This document shows positions 30,126 through 41,750 of a DNA stretch of 64,000 bases, in pieces (the stretch's first letter is position 1; each line of letters begins with the position of its first letter). The DNA is from Chloroflexaceae bacterium. GTDB taxonomy: Bacteria > Chloroflexota > Chloroflexia > Chloroflexales > Chloroflexaceae. The translations under genes and the position numbers were made by a program. The notes below the pieces were generated by a model that was given only the letters and a program-made list of their open reading frames with translations, was not told the DNA's origin and ran no database searches. The DNA lies in assembly GCA_025057155.1 (NCBI GenBank), contig JANWYD010000021.1, forward strand, positions 20,008 through 84,007, read 5' to 3'.

Positions 30126-31862
30126 ATGTGCGCCGGATTGTCACGCCAATGTGAACCATTTCTTGCCCGGAGCGCCAGGACGGTCGTTCTGCTCCTGCCG
30201 GTGCTCTTTCTGACCCTGTTCTTTCTCTACCCGCTGTTCGCCATCGTCCGACTGAGTTTCGCCGACGGCCTGGCCGGGCTGCTCGAAACGCTGGGCGCGC
30301 CCTACTACTGGCGCGTGCTCGCCTTTACCGCTGGACAGGCGGCGCTCTCAACGGCCCTGACCCTGGCCCTGGGACTGCCAGGCGCTTACGTCTTCGCCCG
30401 CTACGCATTCCCGGGAAAAGCGTTGCTGCGGACCGTCGCCGGGATACCCTTTGTGATGCCCACGGTAGTGGTAGCTGCGGCCTTTGGCGCGCTGCTGGGG
30501 CCACAGGGCTTGATCAATCAGAGCCTCCAGACCATCTTCGGGCCGGCCACGCCGCCGATCCGGTTGGAAGGGCTGGCGGCGGTGCTGCTGGCCCACGTCT
30601 TTTACAACTACACCGTGGTGGTGCGTCTGGTGGGCGGGTTCTGGGCTAATCTCGATCCGCGGCTGGAGCAGGCCGCGATGGTGCTGGGGGCCTCGCGTCT
30701 CGACGCGCTGGCGCGCGTGACGCTGCCGCTGCTCGCGCCAGCGCTGGGCGCGGCGGCGCTGCTGATCTTTATCTTCACCTTTACCAGCTTCGGGGTGATG
30801 GTCATTCTCGGCGGGCCGCGTCTGACCACGCTGGAAGTGGAGATCTACCGCCAGACGGCCCATTTGTTGCGCCTGGATGTGGCTGCGACTCTGGCGCTGA
30901 TTCAACTGGTCTGTATGCTGGGGCTGAGTTTCGCCTATACCCGCCTGACGGCCCGGGCCACGACGCCCCTGGAGTTGCAGCCGCGCAGCTTTACGGCACG
31001 TCCTCCCCGCGCGCCCGGCGAGAAGCTGCTGGTCGGCGCGACGATGCTATTCATCGCCCTGCTGCTGGGCGCTCCACTAGCCGCCCTGGCGCTGCGCTCG
31101 GTGCTCGCGCCGGGCCCGGACACACCGCGCTTCACCCTGGCCGCCTATCTCGCCCTGGGCCAGAATCTTACCGGGTCAGCCTTCTTCACGCCCCCAACAG
31201 CGGCGGTTGCCAACTCGCTGCGCATTGCGGCGACCACCACGCTCCTCGCGCTGAGCATTGGCGTTCCGGCGGCCTACCTGCTGGCGCGCCGCCCCGCGCC
31301 GCCAGGGTCGCCACCGGAGGCCCGGCGGCGCGCGACCACCGGCGCGGCTCTGCTCGATGCGCTGTTCGTGCTGCCTCTGGGAACGTCGGCGGTCACCCTG
31401 GGACTGGGCTACCTGGTAGCCCTGAGCGTGCCGGGGCTGGGCGGGCTGCGAACCTCGCCCTGGCTCATTCCCGTGCTTCACACGCTGGTGGCCCTGCCCT
31501 TCGTCATTCGCGCCCTGGCGCCGGTGCTGCGAGCGACTAACCCGCGCCAGCGGGAGGCAGCGGCACTCCTGGGGGCCTCGCCGGTGCAGGCATGGCTGCG
31601 GGTCGAACTGCCGCAGATTGCTCCGGCTCTGGTCACCGGCGCTGTCTTTGCCTTCACCGTTTCCCTGGGCGAGTTTGGCGCCACCCTGCTGCTCGCCCGC
31701 CCGGAAGCGCCAACCCTGCCGGTGATGATCTTTCGCTTCCTCGGTCAGCCGGGGGCGCTCAACTACGGGCAGGCCCTGGCCCTGGCCACCATCCTTATGC
31801 TGGTTACCGCGCTGGGATTCCTGCTGCTCGAACGCATCCGCCCGCCGGGAGGGGAGTTTTGA
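30126..31862 (+). CDS. thiP: Thiamine ABC transporter permease, double-length
   Basis: 578 residues, about twelve membrane helices in two homologous halves, each with an EAA-type loop: LEQAAMVLGASRLDALARVTLPLLAPALG in the first and REAAALLGASPVQAWLRVELPQIAPALV in the second. This fused double permease is the ThiP/FbpB layout. It forms the membrane channel for ThiB-delivered thiamine. The ATG at 30126 is chosen: the open frame upstream would translate the octamer repeat. The ATPase gene (thiQ) that normally follows is absent; the next gene is convergent. The ATPase must come from elsewhere in the genome or be shared. Confidence 0.92.
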   Translation: MCAGLSRQCEPFLARSARTVVLLLPVLFLTLFFLYPLFAIVRLSFADGLAGLLETLGAPYYWRVLAFTAGQAALSTALTLALGLPGAYVFARYAFPGKALLRTVAGIPFVMPTVVVAAAFGALLGPQGLINQSLQTIFGPATPPIRLEGLAAVLLAHVFYNYTVVVRLVGGFWANLDPRLEQAAMVLGASRLDALARVTLPLLAPALGAAALLIFIFTFTSFGVMVILGGPRLTTLEVEIYRQTAHLLRLDVAATLALIQLVCMLGLSFAYTRLTARATTPLELQPRSFTARPPRAPGEKLLVGATMLFIALLLGAPLAALALRSVLAPGPDTPRFTLAAYLALGQNLTGSAFFTPPTAAVANSLRIAATTTLLALSIGVPAAYLLARRPAPPGSPPEARRRATTGAALLDALFVLPLGTSAVTLGLGYLVALSVPGLGGLRTSPWLIPVLHTLVALPFVIRALAPVLRATNPRQREAAALLGASPVQAWLRVELPQIAPALVTGAVFAFTVSLGEFGATLLLARPEAPTLPVMIFRFLGQPGALNYGQALALATILMLVTALGFLLLERIRPPGGEF

Positions 31863-31970
31863 GGTGTGGAGGTGTAGAGGTGTGGAGGTGTGGAGGTGTG
31901 GAGGTGTGAGGGTGGGGAAAAGTGGAGGTGTCAAGAACCCCATCCACTCCCCACCGCTCCACCCCCGGGA
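31863..31970. repeat. Octamer tandem repeat between thiP and methylmalonyl-CoA mutase genes
   Basis: Six or more GTGGAGGT/GTAGAGGT units (31863-31910), a degenerate GTGGAGGT at 31922, then a C-rich complementary stretch. It fills the space between two convergent genes and may serve as a two-way terminator. Confidence 0.8.
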
Positions 31971-31972
31971 CC

Positions 31973-33646
31973 CTACACGACAGTCGTCTCCTGATACACC
32001 CCAAACACCTCGCGCAGCACGTCGCACATCTCGCCGATAGTGCAGTAGGCGCGCACGCACTCCAGAATGGCGGGCATGGTGTTCTCATCCCCCTGGGCCG
32101 CTGCCCGCAGTTCGGCCAGGCGTCGCCGGACCAGCTCGTTGTCGCGCTCGCGGCGCACCCGGTTCAGGCGCTCCAGGTGCTTGCGTTCGCCCTCCGGGTC
32201 CATCTCCAGGATGGGGATCTCCAGCGGCGCCGAAGTCTGGTAGGCGTTCACGGCGACGATCTCGCGCTCGTGCTTATCAATCTCCTGCTGGTAGCGATAG
32301 GCCGCGTCGGCGATCTCCTTCTGGAAGTAGCCATTGCGAATGGCAGCTATCACTCCGCCCTGGTCGTAGATCGCCTTGAAGTAGGCGTTCACCTCCCGCT
32401 CCATGCGATCCGTCAGCGCCTCGACGAAGTAACTGCCGCCGAGCGGATCAACCGTATTGGTCACGCCGCTCTCGGCGGCAATCACCTGCTGCGTGCGCAG
32501 GGCGATGGTGACGGCCTTCTCCGAAGGCAGGGCCAGGGCCTCGTCCATCGAGTTAGTGTGCAGGCTCTGCGTGCCGCCCAGCACCGCCGCGAGGGCCTGG
32601 ATGGCCGTGCGCACGATGTTCACCTCGGGTTGCTGGGCCGTCAGCGAGCAGCCGGCGGTTTGCGTGTGGAAGCGCAGCCACCAGGAGCGTTCCTTCTTCG
32701 CCCCGTAAGTCTCGCGCATGAGCCGCGCCCAGATGCGCCGCGCCGCCCGATACTTGGCGATTTCCTCGAAGAAGTCGTTATGCGCGTTGAAGAAGAAGGA
32801 AATGCGCGGCGCGAAGTCATCAATGTCCAGGCCCCGCGCCAGACAGGCCTCCACATAGGCCCGCCCGTCGGCCAGGGTGAAGGCCAGTTCCTGCGCGGCC
32901 GTGCTGCCCGCCTCGCGGATATGGTAGCCGCTCACGCTGATCGGATTCCACTGCGGCACATAGCGACTGCCGAACTCAATCGTGTCCACCACCAGGCGCA
33001 TGCTCGGCTCAGGCGGGAAGATGTATTCGTTCTGCGCGATATACTCCTTGAGAATATCGTTCTGGATCGTGCCGCGCAGTTGCGTCCAGGGAACGCCGCG
33101 CTTTTCGGCCACAACCAGATACATCGCCCAGATCATCGCCGCGGGCGAGTTGATCGTCATCGAGGTCGAAACCTGGTCCAGAGGAATGCCGTCGAGCAGC
33201 ACCTCCATGTCCGCCAGCGACGAGACCGCCACGCCGCACTTGCCAAACTCCCCTTCCACCAGCGGGTGGTCGGTATCGCGGCCGTAGAGCGTGGGCATGT
33301 CGAAGGCTATGGACAGACCGGTCTGCCCCTGGCTCAGCAGGTACTTGAAGCGCTGATTCGTCTCCTCGGCCGTGCCGAAGCCGGCGAACATCCGCATCGT
33401 CCAGATCTTGCCGCGGTATCCGGTGGGATGAATGCCCCGCGTGAAGGGATACTCGCCGGGATAGCCAATGTCGCGCAGATAGTCATTGTCCGCCAGGTCC
33501 AGCGGGGTATAGAGGCGCTCCACGGGGGCGCTGCTGGTGGTCATGAAGCGGACGGGGCGCTCGGGCGCGCGTTCGAGGGTAGGCCAGAGACACTGCTGTT
33601 CCCAGCGCTCCTGTGCCGCCTGGACCTGCTCTTTTGATTCGAACAT
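31973..33646 (-). CDS. Methylmalonyl-CoA mutase, large (catalytic) subunit
   Basis: 557 residues, the TIM-barrel substrate domain of methylmalonyl-CoA mutase. Typical segments: [100 protein letters not shown] and [21 protein letters not shown]. The B12-binding domain (DxHxxG) is missing, as in the split type found in archaea and Chloroflexota; a separate small subunit must supply it. The enzyme interconverts methylmalonyl-CoA and succinyl-CoA, a step of the 3-hydroxypropionate bicycle and of propionate use. MFESKEQ is chosen as start because GGAGGA lies six bases before it. Confidence 0.93.
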   Translation of the reverse strand: MFESKEQVQAAQERWEQQCLWPTLERAPERPVRFMTTSSAPVERLYTPLDLADNDYLRDIGYPGEYPFTRGIHPTGYRGKIWTMRMFAGFGTAEETNQRFKYLLSQGQTGLSIAFDMPTLYGRDTDHPLVEGEFGKCGVAVSSLADMEVLLDGIPLDQVSTSMTINSPAAMIWAMYLVVAEKRGVPWTQLRGTIQNDILKEYIAQNEYIFPPEPSMRLVVDTIEFGSRYVPQWNPISVSGYHIREAGSTAAQELAFTLADGRAYVEACLARGLDIDDFAPRISFFFNAHNDFFEEIAKYRAARRIWARLMRETYGAKKERSWWLRFHTQTAGCSLTAQQPEVNIVRTAIQALAAVLGGTQSLHTNSMDEALALPSEKAVTIALRTQQVIAAESGVTNTVDPLGGSYFVEALTDRMEREVNAYFKAIYDQGGVIAAIRNGYFQKEIADAAYRYQQEIDKHEREIVAVNAYQTSAPLEIPILEMDPEGERKHLERLNRVRRERDNELVRRRLAELRAAAQGDENTMPAILECVRAYCTIGEMCDVLREVFGVYQETTVV

Positions 33647-34070
33647 CGTTGTTCCTCCGGGCCTCGTATGTTGTCGGGACCACGACGTGATGAGGGTTAT
33701 TGCCATTGTAACACGAAGGTTGGCATCCAGTTGGACGTGGGCGAGGGAGGGCGACCGGCCGGTCGCGTCCCAGCGGCGCGCCTCGCACGTGTTCAAATTT
33801 ACCGCAGAGCACGCGGCGGAATGTAGGGCGGAGCTTTTGAAGCCGTTTGCAGCCCTCCGCACTCTCTGGAGCACTCACTGGAACGCTTGATCCGCTGAGG
33901 ACCCTCAGCCGTGTGGCTCGCGGCGCTCGTACCGTCATCGTTGCGGATCAACCTTTTCGAGAAACGCTAGAGCGGTACGAATAGGTTCAGTAGAGCGCGC
34001 CTCTCAGCAGGTGCGAAATGCACAGCGCCTGATAGCAATCTGAGCTTGCGCCGCCTGGTGATCGCGCCGT
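33647..34070. other. Intergenic region, no gene recognised
   Basis: 424 bases upstream of the mutase gene. A minus-strand TACAAT at 33705-33710 may be its -10 element, with no matching -35. Nothing else was recognised. Confidence 0.5.
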
Positions 34071-35936
34071 CTACGGGCGAGGCCTGACGGCCTCCGCTGC
34101 GCTCACGCGCGACCAGTCGGCGCTGTTCCAGGTGATCGGCGCAGTTGGATCGGCCTTAACACCGGCGAGCGACGGGGCAACCAGGGTCACGTCAACGCGC
34201 TGGAACAGGGGGAGCACCGGCACTTCCTGAGTGAAGAGTTGCTGCTGGCGCAGGTAAGCAGCCGCGCGTTCTTCCTGCACCAGCGAGGTGGTCGCGATAC
34301 GGATGGCCCGGTCGGCCTCGAAGAAGCACCAGCCGGAGAAGTTGTTGCCCGTCCAGCCATTGTTCTCACTGGGCACCCCCGCGCAACTCCAGCGCTCCCA
34401 GCCGCGGGGATCCGGGCCGGCGATCCATGCAAACAGCGCTATCTCAAAAGTGCGCCGGAAGAGTGGCCCGTCGGCGCTGTACAGACCGGCGGTGGGCACT
34501 TCTTGCAACGATGTGCCTATGCCAACCGCGGCCAGATCGGCGCTGATCCGCCGGGCGGCGGCCAGACGCAACGGCGAGTTTTGCGTTGTCACCAGGTTGA
34601 GCACGAAGGGTTGACCGCGCACCTCGCGCAGCCCATCGCCGTTGGCGTCAACCAGTCCGGCCTCGTCCAGCAGGCGGCGGGCGGCATCAGGGTCATAGGG
34701 GTAGCGCGTGAGTTGATCCGGCGGCGCGGCGGCCCACTGCCCCGGCACGATCCAGCTATCCAGCACCGCGCCATAGCCCCCCAGCAACTCCGCCACCATC
34801 GCCTCGCGGTTGATGGCATGAGCGATTGCCCGTCGCACCCGAATGTTCTGCAACACCGGCACGTCGAGGTTCAGTGTGAGATGCTCCCACACCGGACTGG
34901 ACACAACGCTGACTTTGAGCGCTCCCTGCTCGGCGTCAGCGCGAATCAACCGCAACGTTTCGGGAAGCGGTTGCTCCAGCAGGGCCACATCCAGGCTGCC
35001 CCCCGCGACTGCGGTCCGCAGGAGATCGGGATTGTCGCGGAAAATGAAGGTGATGTTCTCGAACGGTCCCGCCCGGCCCTGGTAGTACGGATTGCGCGCG
35101 AGCCGCACACTGCCCTGGTCGCGCCGTTCCACCACGTAAGGCCCGTAGCTTAGCGGCGCGCGCGCGAAATCGCCCTCACGCAAGTCGTTCAGGTTGCGCC
35201 CCAGCAGCGCGTGGCGCGGCAGCGGCGTCCAGTACACCGCGGGATAGGCCGGATCGGTGTAGTCTGGCTTGAGCACCGCCCGTGTCGTATGCGCGTCCAC
35301 CTTCTCATAGCGGTCGAGCAAGGCCAGTTTACTCGCCGCTTCCTGCCCCATGTACACCTGCCGGGCCAGTTCATAGGCATAGAGCGAGTCATCGGCGGTC
35401 ACCGGCGTGCCATCCGACCAGGTCAGCTTCGGGTTCCAGCGGAAAGTGACGCTGATCTGCTGCACCTCGGTGATCACGGCGGTGGCCGTGGTGGTGATCA
35501 TCCCCGCGCTGTCGAGGTAGACCTCGACCGTTGACACCGTCACATCGCCGTTCTCCAGGCTGGGCACTCGTTCGAGCACGCCGGTGGTGGTGTACGCGTA
35601 GCTATGGACCAGCAGCGGCGCCGGGAAGAGCAGTTCGGTGATCGGCGCTGTAAGGCGCTCGTCGGCGGGGTCATCGTGGTAGGGCAGCAGGTCGCCGGGA
35701 TCGTCGAGCAGCCCGATGCGCACCCCACGTTCGGCGACCGGCGGCGCGACGGTGGCCGTTTCGGGCGACGGGACGCTGGTAAGCGCCGGGGCGACGGTCG
35801 CTTCCGCTGGCGGGGCAGCGGTCGCGCCAGGCGGCGCGGAGGCCACGGACGTGGGACGGGGCGCGCCGCCCTGAATCTCACAGGCGGCCAGCAACGCCGC
35901 CAGCAGGAGCAAGAGGAGTACGTGCGAGGGTTTCAT
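34071..35936 (-). CDS. ABC transporter substrate-binding lipoprotein, peptide/nickel family
   Basis: 621 residues, family 5 solute-binding protein. Signal peptide with lipobox (LLLLLAALLAAC), a long Pro/Ala/Thr tether to about residue 75, then the large two-lobed fold: VRIGLLDDPGDLLPYHDDPADE, VTFRWNPKLTWSDGTPVTADDSLYAYELAR, LARNPYYQGRAGPFENITFIF, IRVRRAIAHAINREAMVAELLGGYG, and YPYDPDAARRLLDEAGLVDANGDGLRE. It binds an oligopeptide or similar ligand outside the cell. No permease or ATPase gene accompanies it, so it is an orphan component here. The start is set at the lipoprotein signal; upstream open frame lacks a better site. Confidence 0.9.
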   Translation of the reverse strand: MKPSHVLLLLLLAALLAACEIQGGAPRPTSVASAPPGATAAPPAEATVAPALTSVPSPETATVAPPVAERGVRIGLLDDPGDLLPYHDDPADERLTAPITELLFPAPLLVHSYAYTTTGVLERVPSLENGDVTVSTVEVYLDSAGMITTTATAVITEVQQISVTFRWNPKLTWSDGTPVTADDSLYAYELARQVYMGQEAASKLALLDRYEKVDAHTTRAVLKPDYTDPAYPAVYWTPLPRHALLGRNLNDLREGDFARAPLSYGPYVVERRDQGSVRLARNPYYQGRAGPFENITFIFRDNPDLLRTAVAGGSLDVALLEQPLPETLRLIRADAEQGALKVSVVSSPVWEHLTLNLDVPVLQNIRVRRAIAHAINREAMVAELLGGYGAVLDSWIVPGQWAAAPPDQLTRYPYDPDAARRLLDEAGLVDANGDGLREVRGQPFVLNLVTTQNSPLRLAAARRISADLAAVGIGTSLQEVPTAGLYSADGPLFRRTFEIALFAWIAGPDPRGWERWSCAGVPSENNGWTGNNFSGWCFFEADRAIRIATTSLVQEERAAAYLRQQQLFTQEVPVLPLFQRVDVTLVAPSLAGVKADPTAPITWNSADWSRVSAAEAVRPRP

Positions 35937-36048
35937 AGGCGCGGCGATTGTACCCGATCGCCTCTGACTTGTCGAGTGGCGCAACCCTCCGGATTGCAGG
36001 CGGGACCGGAGGGGCGCAGCCCTCCCAGCAGCGTAACCGGTCAGGGGC

Positions 36049-37026
36049 TTACGGATTGCCGCTCCCCAGATCACTCGCCGCCGGCAACCCGCCCATCGCG
36101 GTGGCGGTCAGTGCGGCCCGCTCGACTGCCCGCGCCAGCGTATCGGCGGCGATGCTGCCAAGCACCACCAGATGGGGCGCCGGTCGGCGCCCGGTTGCCA
36201 GGACGAAGACCGTATCCCCATCAAAGGGGGTATGCACGGGGCGGATCGTGCGTGCCAGCCCGTCATGCGCCATCTGGGCCAGCCGGGTGGCCTCGGCTTT
36301 GGTCAGCCGCGCATCGGTGGCGACCACGGCAATCGTCGTATTGCGGTGCTCGCCGCGTCGGGCGCTCAGGGCCGCCTGAACCTGCCCATCGCGCAGCACC
36401 CGGGTCGCGTCAAGCATGCGCCCGTCCGGGCCGCGCACGCCCGCCAGAATGCCTCCGTGCTCGCGCCAGACATCGCCGAAGGCGTTCACCACTGCCAGCG
36501 CCCCCACCATAACGCCATCGGCCAGCATTTCGCTCCACGTGCCGACGCCGCATTTCATCGCCGCCTGCGGTCCCAGGACCTTGCCCACCGTGGCCCCCAT
36601 TCCCGCTCCGACGCAGCCTTCGGCCACGTGCGTACCAGCGGCCTTGCAGGCCGCGTAACCCATGGCCGCGTCAGGGAAACGCTCATGGCTGCCAATCTGC
36701 AAATCAAAGATTACCGCCGCAGGAACGATGGGCACGCGGGTGATGCCCACATCGAAGCCCACGCCTTGCTCGCGCAACCACTGGACCACCCCGCTCGCCG
36801 CTGCCAACCCCATGGCGCTTCCGCCGCAGAGTGCTACGGCGTGGACTTCCTGCACGCTATTTTCCGGGGCCAGCAAGTCGGTCTCGCGTGTGCCGGGAGC
36901 ACCCCCGCGCACATCCACTCCTCCGACCGCCCCTTCGAGGGCAAGCACCACGGTCACTCCCGTCAACGCCTCGGCATCGTGGGCATGGCCCACCATCACG
37001 CCAGGAACATCGGTAATTGCCGGCAT
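36049..37026 (-). CDS. P1-family (DmpA/BapA-like) self-processing peptidase
   Basis: 325 residues, Ntn-hydrolase of the P1 family. Conserved segments: DVPGVMVGHAHD, GGAPGTRETDLL, HAVALCGGSAMGLAAASGVVQWLREQGVGFD, VPAAVIFDL, and EGCVGAGMGATVGK. The autoprocessing site is EHRNTTIAVVATDA: cleavage after Asn229 would free Thr230 as nucleophile and N-terminus of the small subunit (serine in DmpA). The family has aminopeptidase, beta-aminopeptidase or D-esterase activities; the substrate is unknown. It lies downstream of the zinc-ribbon gene on the same strand, across 149 bases. Confidence 0.88.
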   Translation of the reverse strand: MPAITDVPGVMVGHAHDAEALTGVTVVLALEGAVGGVDVRGGAPGTRETDLLAPENSVQEVHAVALCGGSAMGLAAASGVVQWLREQGVGFDVGITRVPIVPAAVIFDLQIGSHERFPDAAMGYAACKAAGTHVAEGCVGAGMGATVGKVLGPQAAMKCGVGTWSEMLADGVMVGALAVVNAFGDVWREHGGILAGVRGPDGRMLDATRVLRDGQVQAALSARRGEHRNTTIAVVATDARLTKAEATRLAQMAHDGLARTIRPVHTPFDGDTVFVLATGRRPAPHLVVLGSIAADTLARAVERAALTATAMGGLPAASDLGSGNP

Positions 37027-37175
37027 GCTCCACCTCCACGAACCTCCCTAGTATGGTTCCGTCCACACTGGTCGGGCATCGGCGAATGCGACTGAATGAG
37101 CCGCGCTCTAGAAGGCCGAAGCACTGGCGGCGCCAGTGCTTCACCTCGACCTGGCAACGAAGCTCAGACGCGGTG

Positions 37176-37700
37176 CTACGAACGACTCACCTCTTCGGCG
37201 TGTTGCAAGGCAGGATAACTTGTCGCCGGAATTGTCGGCGCCTGGCGGGAACTATGGCTGCCGTCGGCGCCGCAGTAGGGGCAGATGCTCCAGGTCAGGT
37301 CAATCACGCGATGGCATACGTCACAATGACGGCGCAGAGCCGTCTGGCAGTGCGGGCAGAGGATAAAGTCAGGCTCAATAGGCCGCTGGCACTCCGGGCA
37401 AACATACTTCTCCTCGATGTCGCGCCGCAGGTACTCCTGCTCCAGTTCCCGCTCGTAACGTTCGGCGAGCGTCTGCGGCGGGCGCAGGATCAGGTGCAGG
37501 GGGATGCCCGCGAAGGGCAGCAGGAGCACCAGGCTCACGGCCAGCACCTGCACCGAGACATCCTCGCTGCGCTGGCGAATGTCACGGTAGGCCCAGAGCA
37601 CCGATGCGGCCCAGATCAGCACCAGGTAGGCCCCGAGCAGGATGCCCACAAGCTGCAAAATCGGAACCAGGTTCGTCAACAGGTCCTGCAAGGCGTCCAT
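37176..37700 (-). CDS. Membrane protein with double zinc ribbon
   Basis: 174 residues. Two hydrophobic helices (about 12-38 and 48-70) are followed by a charged helix (PQTLAERYERELEQEYLRRDIEEKY) and two zinc-ribbon knuckle pairs: CPECQRPIEPDFILCPHC at about 101-118 and CDVCHRVIDLTWSICPYCG at about 126-144. The tail is disordered. Function is unknown; small membrane proteins of this layout are common in Chloroflexota. It lies 31 bases after darA in what looks like a tmk-darA-zinc-ribbon operon. Confidence 0.75.
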   Translation of the reverse strand: MDALQDLLTNLVPILQLVGILLGAYLVLIWAASVLWAYRDIRQRSEDVSVQVLAVSLVLLLPFAGIPLHLILRPPQTLAERYERELEQEYLRRDIEEKYVCPECQRPIEPDFILCPHCQTALRRHCDVCHRVIDLTWSICPYCGADGSHSSRQAPTIPATSYPALQHAEEVSRS

Positions 37701-37731
37701 CGAGGTGTCCGTCTACGCCAGCATTGGCGGG

Positions 37732-38058
37732 CTACAATCGCTTCGTCTCCGCCTTCAGCACAAACACCGTTGCGCCTCCCACCTGCACCTCGAGCGGCGC
37801 GGGGGGGTAAAACTCGCCCGACTCCGCGATCGGCGGCATCGGTGAGACAAAGCGAGCGCGCGTAGAGCAGTGTTCGCGCACCACACGGATGACGTCGTTT
37901 ATCTGCTCATCCTCAACGCTGAGCATCAGAGTCACATTTCCTTCGCGCAGGAAGCCGCCCTGGCTGCTCAGACGCGTCACTCGGTAGCCGTGCTCCATCA
38001 GCGCGTCCACAAGCATGGTCGCATCCTGCGGCTGCACGATCGCGAGCACCAGTTTCAT
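37732..38058 (-). CDS. darA: Cyclic-di-AMP receptor, PII-like (DarA/PstA family)
   Basis: 108 residues, the usual length. The PII-like fold is visible: KLVLAIVQPQDATMLVDALMEHGYRVTRLSSQGGFLREGNVTLMLSVEDEQINDVI, then a C-terminal EVQVGGATVFVLKAE strand. The GGFLREGN segment is the ligand-binding loop of the c-di-AMP receptor family. It overlaps the end of tmk by four bases (ATGA), the same pairing seen in Firmicutes. It should sense cyclic-di-AMP in the cytoplasm; its target is unknown. Confidence 0.9.
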   Translation of the reverse strand: MKLVLAIVQPQDATMLVDALMEHGYRVTRLSSQGGFLREGNVTLMLSVEDEQINDVIRVVREHCSTRARFVSPMPPIAESGEFYPPAPLEVQVGGATVFVLKAETKRL

Positions 38059-38738
38059 ACCGTAGGACCTAACCGCGCGACCGGAGCCAGCAGCGGTTCA
38101 ACTTCGACGTAGATCTGGGCCGCCAGCGCTTCAACAGGCTGGTTGGCGGAGAGACGCCGCCAGCGCGCCGGCTCTCGTCGCATCAACTCGAAGAACCCCG
38201 CCACCACGCGCTGGTGGTAGGCCAGATCGCGAGCATCGAGCCGGTTCCATTCCGCCTGCACGCCGGAAGCTCCCGGCGCGGCGGTGCGTTCCCGCTGGGC
38301 GCGCTTGCGCCGCAGCCCCTCTTCCACATCAATGTCCAGGTAAAATGTCAGATCAGGCATCAGTCCGCCGGTGGCTACGGCAGTGATCGCCTGCAACTCG
38401 TCGAGATCGCGTCCCAGACCGTACCCCTGATAGGCGAAAGTGGAGTCGGCGTAGCGATCGCAAAGCACAATTCCCCCTGTGCTCAGGTACGGCCGGATCA
38501 GTTCACTGACCAGTTGGGCCCGCGCTGCTGAGAACAGCAGCGTTTCCGTCGTCGGAGCCATCTCGGTATGGCGCAGATCGATCAGGATGCGACGGATCAT
38601 CTCGCCGATGCGCGTCCCCCCCGGCTCGCGGGTCAGAATAACCGGATAGCCCTCAGCCTGTAACCGCTCGTAGAGCAACCGCGCCTGCGTGCTCTTCCCG
38701 CTGCCCTCCGGTCCCTCGAAGGTAATGAAGACGCCCAT
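38055..38738 (-). CDS. tmk: Thymidylate kinase
   Basis: 227 residues. P-loop GPEGSGKSTQ at about 8-17, TREPGGTRIGEMIR (DR-type substrate loop) at about 35-48, LCDRYADSTFAYQGYGLGRD and FYLDIDVEEGLRRKRAQR (lid with arginines) are diagnostic. It phosphorylates dTMP to dTDP. MGVFITFEGPEG is the standard start. The insertion ERTAAPGASGVQAEWNRLD after the lid is slightly longer than usual. Confidence 0.95.
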   Translation of the reverse strand: MGVFITFEGPEGSGKSTQARLLYERLQAEGYPVILTREPGGTRIGEMIRRILIDLRHTEMAPTTETLLFSAARAQLVSELIRPYLSTGGIVLCDRYADSTFAYQGYGLGRDLDELQAITAVATGGLMPDLTFYLDIDVEEGLRRKRAQRERTAAPGASGVQAEWNRLDARDLAYHQRVVAGFFELMRREPARWRRLSANQPVEALAAQIYVEVEPLLAPVARLGPTV

Positions 38739-39018
38739 CGTTGTTGATGATCCACTCCTGAGCGGTGCGGTCCTTCGCAGTTCCCTCGCACGGTGACATA
38801 AAAGGCCGCGTGGCAATTGCTAACTGTCAGCCCGTATTATACAATCTTTGACGATAGACCAGATGCGCGGGCCTGCTGCGGGTCGCCACCCGCCTTCCGC
38901 CAGGACTCGCCGGATGTACTGTGTAGCGCCTGCCCAACTCCTCCAGAAGACCCCGAGAAGGCAACGCCCTCCCGCGAACTCCCTGAATAACCGGCTTTCT
39001 GATCAGGCTCGCACTACC

Positions 39019-40681
<1,663 letters not shown>

Positions 40682-40710
<29 letters not shown>

Positions 40711-41707
40711 ATGATTGTGGGTCCTCTCTCGGCGCGGAGATGCGGGGCGCAGGCACCCGGGGCTCCAGGCCGGGCTCGAGCGCGGGCACGAGCAACGGGC
40801 GGCGCGCCGGCACGACAGTGTTTTTCACCAGCAACGCCTGTTCGCCAATAGGTTGAAAGCCGAGATCTTGCGCGGGGGCCAGAAGCTCTCCTTGATACTC
40901 GCGCAGCATCAGGTATGCCGGACGCGCGTCACTAAGCTGCGCCAATCCGAAGCGCAGCACATCCACCGCGCCATCGCGCGCGTCGGGGCGAATCAAGAGA
41001 TTGAAGACATGGCCAGACGGACCGCTCGAACAGTGCAAATAGGCTATCAGGTCATCATCAGGGCCCAGCACCCATGCCATGCGCCGCAGACCCATCCAGT
41101 GCCGCGTAAGTGGCAGGGCCCAGTAGCGCGCGTTTCGCACCTCGGCCATTTGCACAGGATGCGGGGTCGTCGCCCCATAGAGCTTGTGCACCGCCCAGTG
41201 GTCGCCGCGAGACTGCATGCGCATCGGCGCCAGCGTGGTGCCCTGATCCCAGTCAGGACCGGAAAGGTGGAGAATGGTGTTGTGGCTGTAGGTCTGGAAG
41301 CCCAGTTGCCGGAAGATCTCCCGCACCTCGTTGTGCCCCTCCGGCACCGCTGCGTACAGTCGCTGCACGTGGTGATAGCCCGCGTTCTCCACCAGCCGCG
41401 CCAGCAACTGGAACCAGACCTCGCGATCGCTGGGATGCTGGATGGCCTGGCCGCCGAGCGAGGCGATATACACAATGTCCTGCTCAGGACGACCGCTACG
41501 CCCCTGGGCCTGAACCACCGCGGCGCCGCCCGGATCCTGATAGATCAGGGTGGACATATCGCGTCCATTGCCCCGCAGCAGGCAGCGCAATGCAAACCAG
41601 GCGGGCCGATGGGCCTGCGCCAGCAGACCGTCAGTGTAGAGCAGCACCTGGTTGCGCGGCTTGCGTCGCAGCGACCAGAGATCGCCGGGCGCGACTGAGC
41701 GAATCAT
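40682..41707 (-). CDS. GNAT-like acetyltransferase, probably tandem
   Basis: 341 residues. Two weakly conserved GNAT-type halves: the first with [71 protein letters not shown], the second with [26 protein letters not shown] and [21 protein letters not shown]. The acetyl-CoA loop is degenerate in both. The tail from about 305 is proline-rich and disordered. Acceptor unknown; one half may be structural. It sits between pdxT and the R3H ATPase, overlapping the latter by 29 bases, so the four genes are one transcription unit. Confidence 0.65.
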
Positions 41708-41750
41708 AGATGGCTATGTTCCATTGCGGCGGTGCGCGGTTCCCTCGGTC

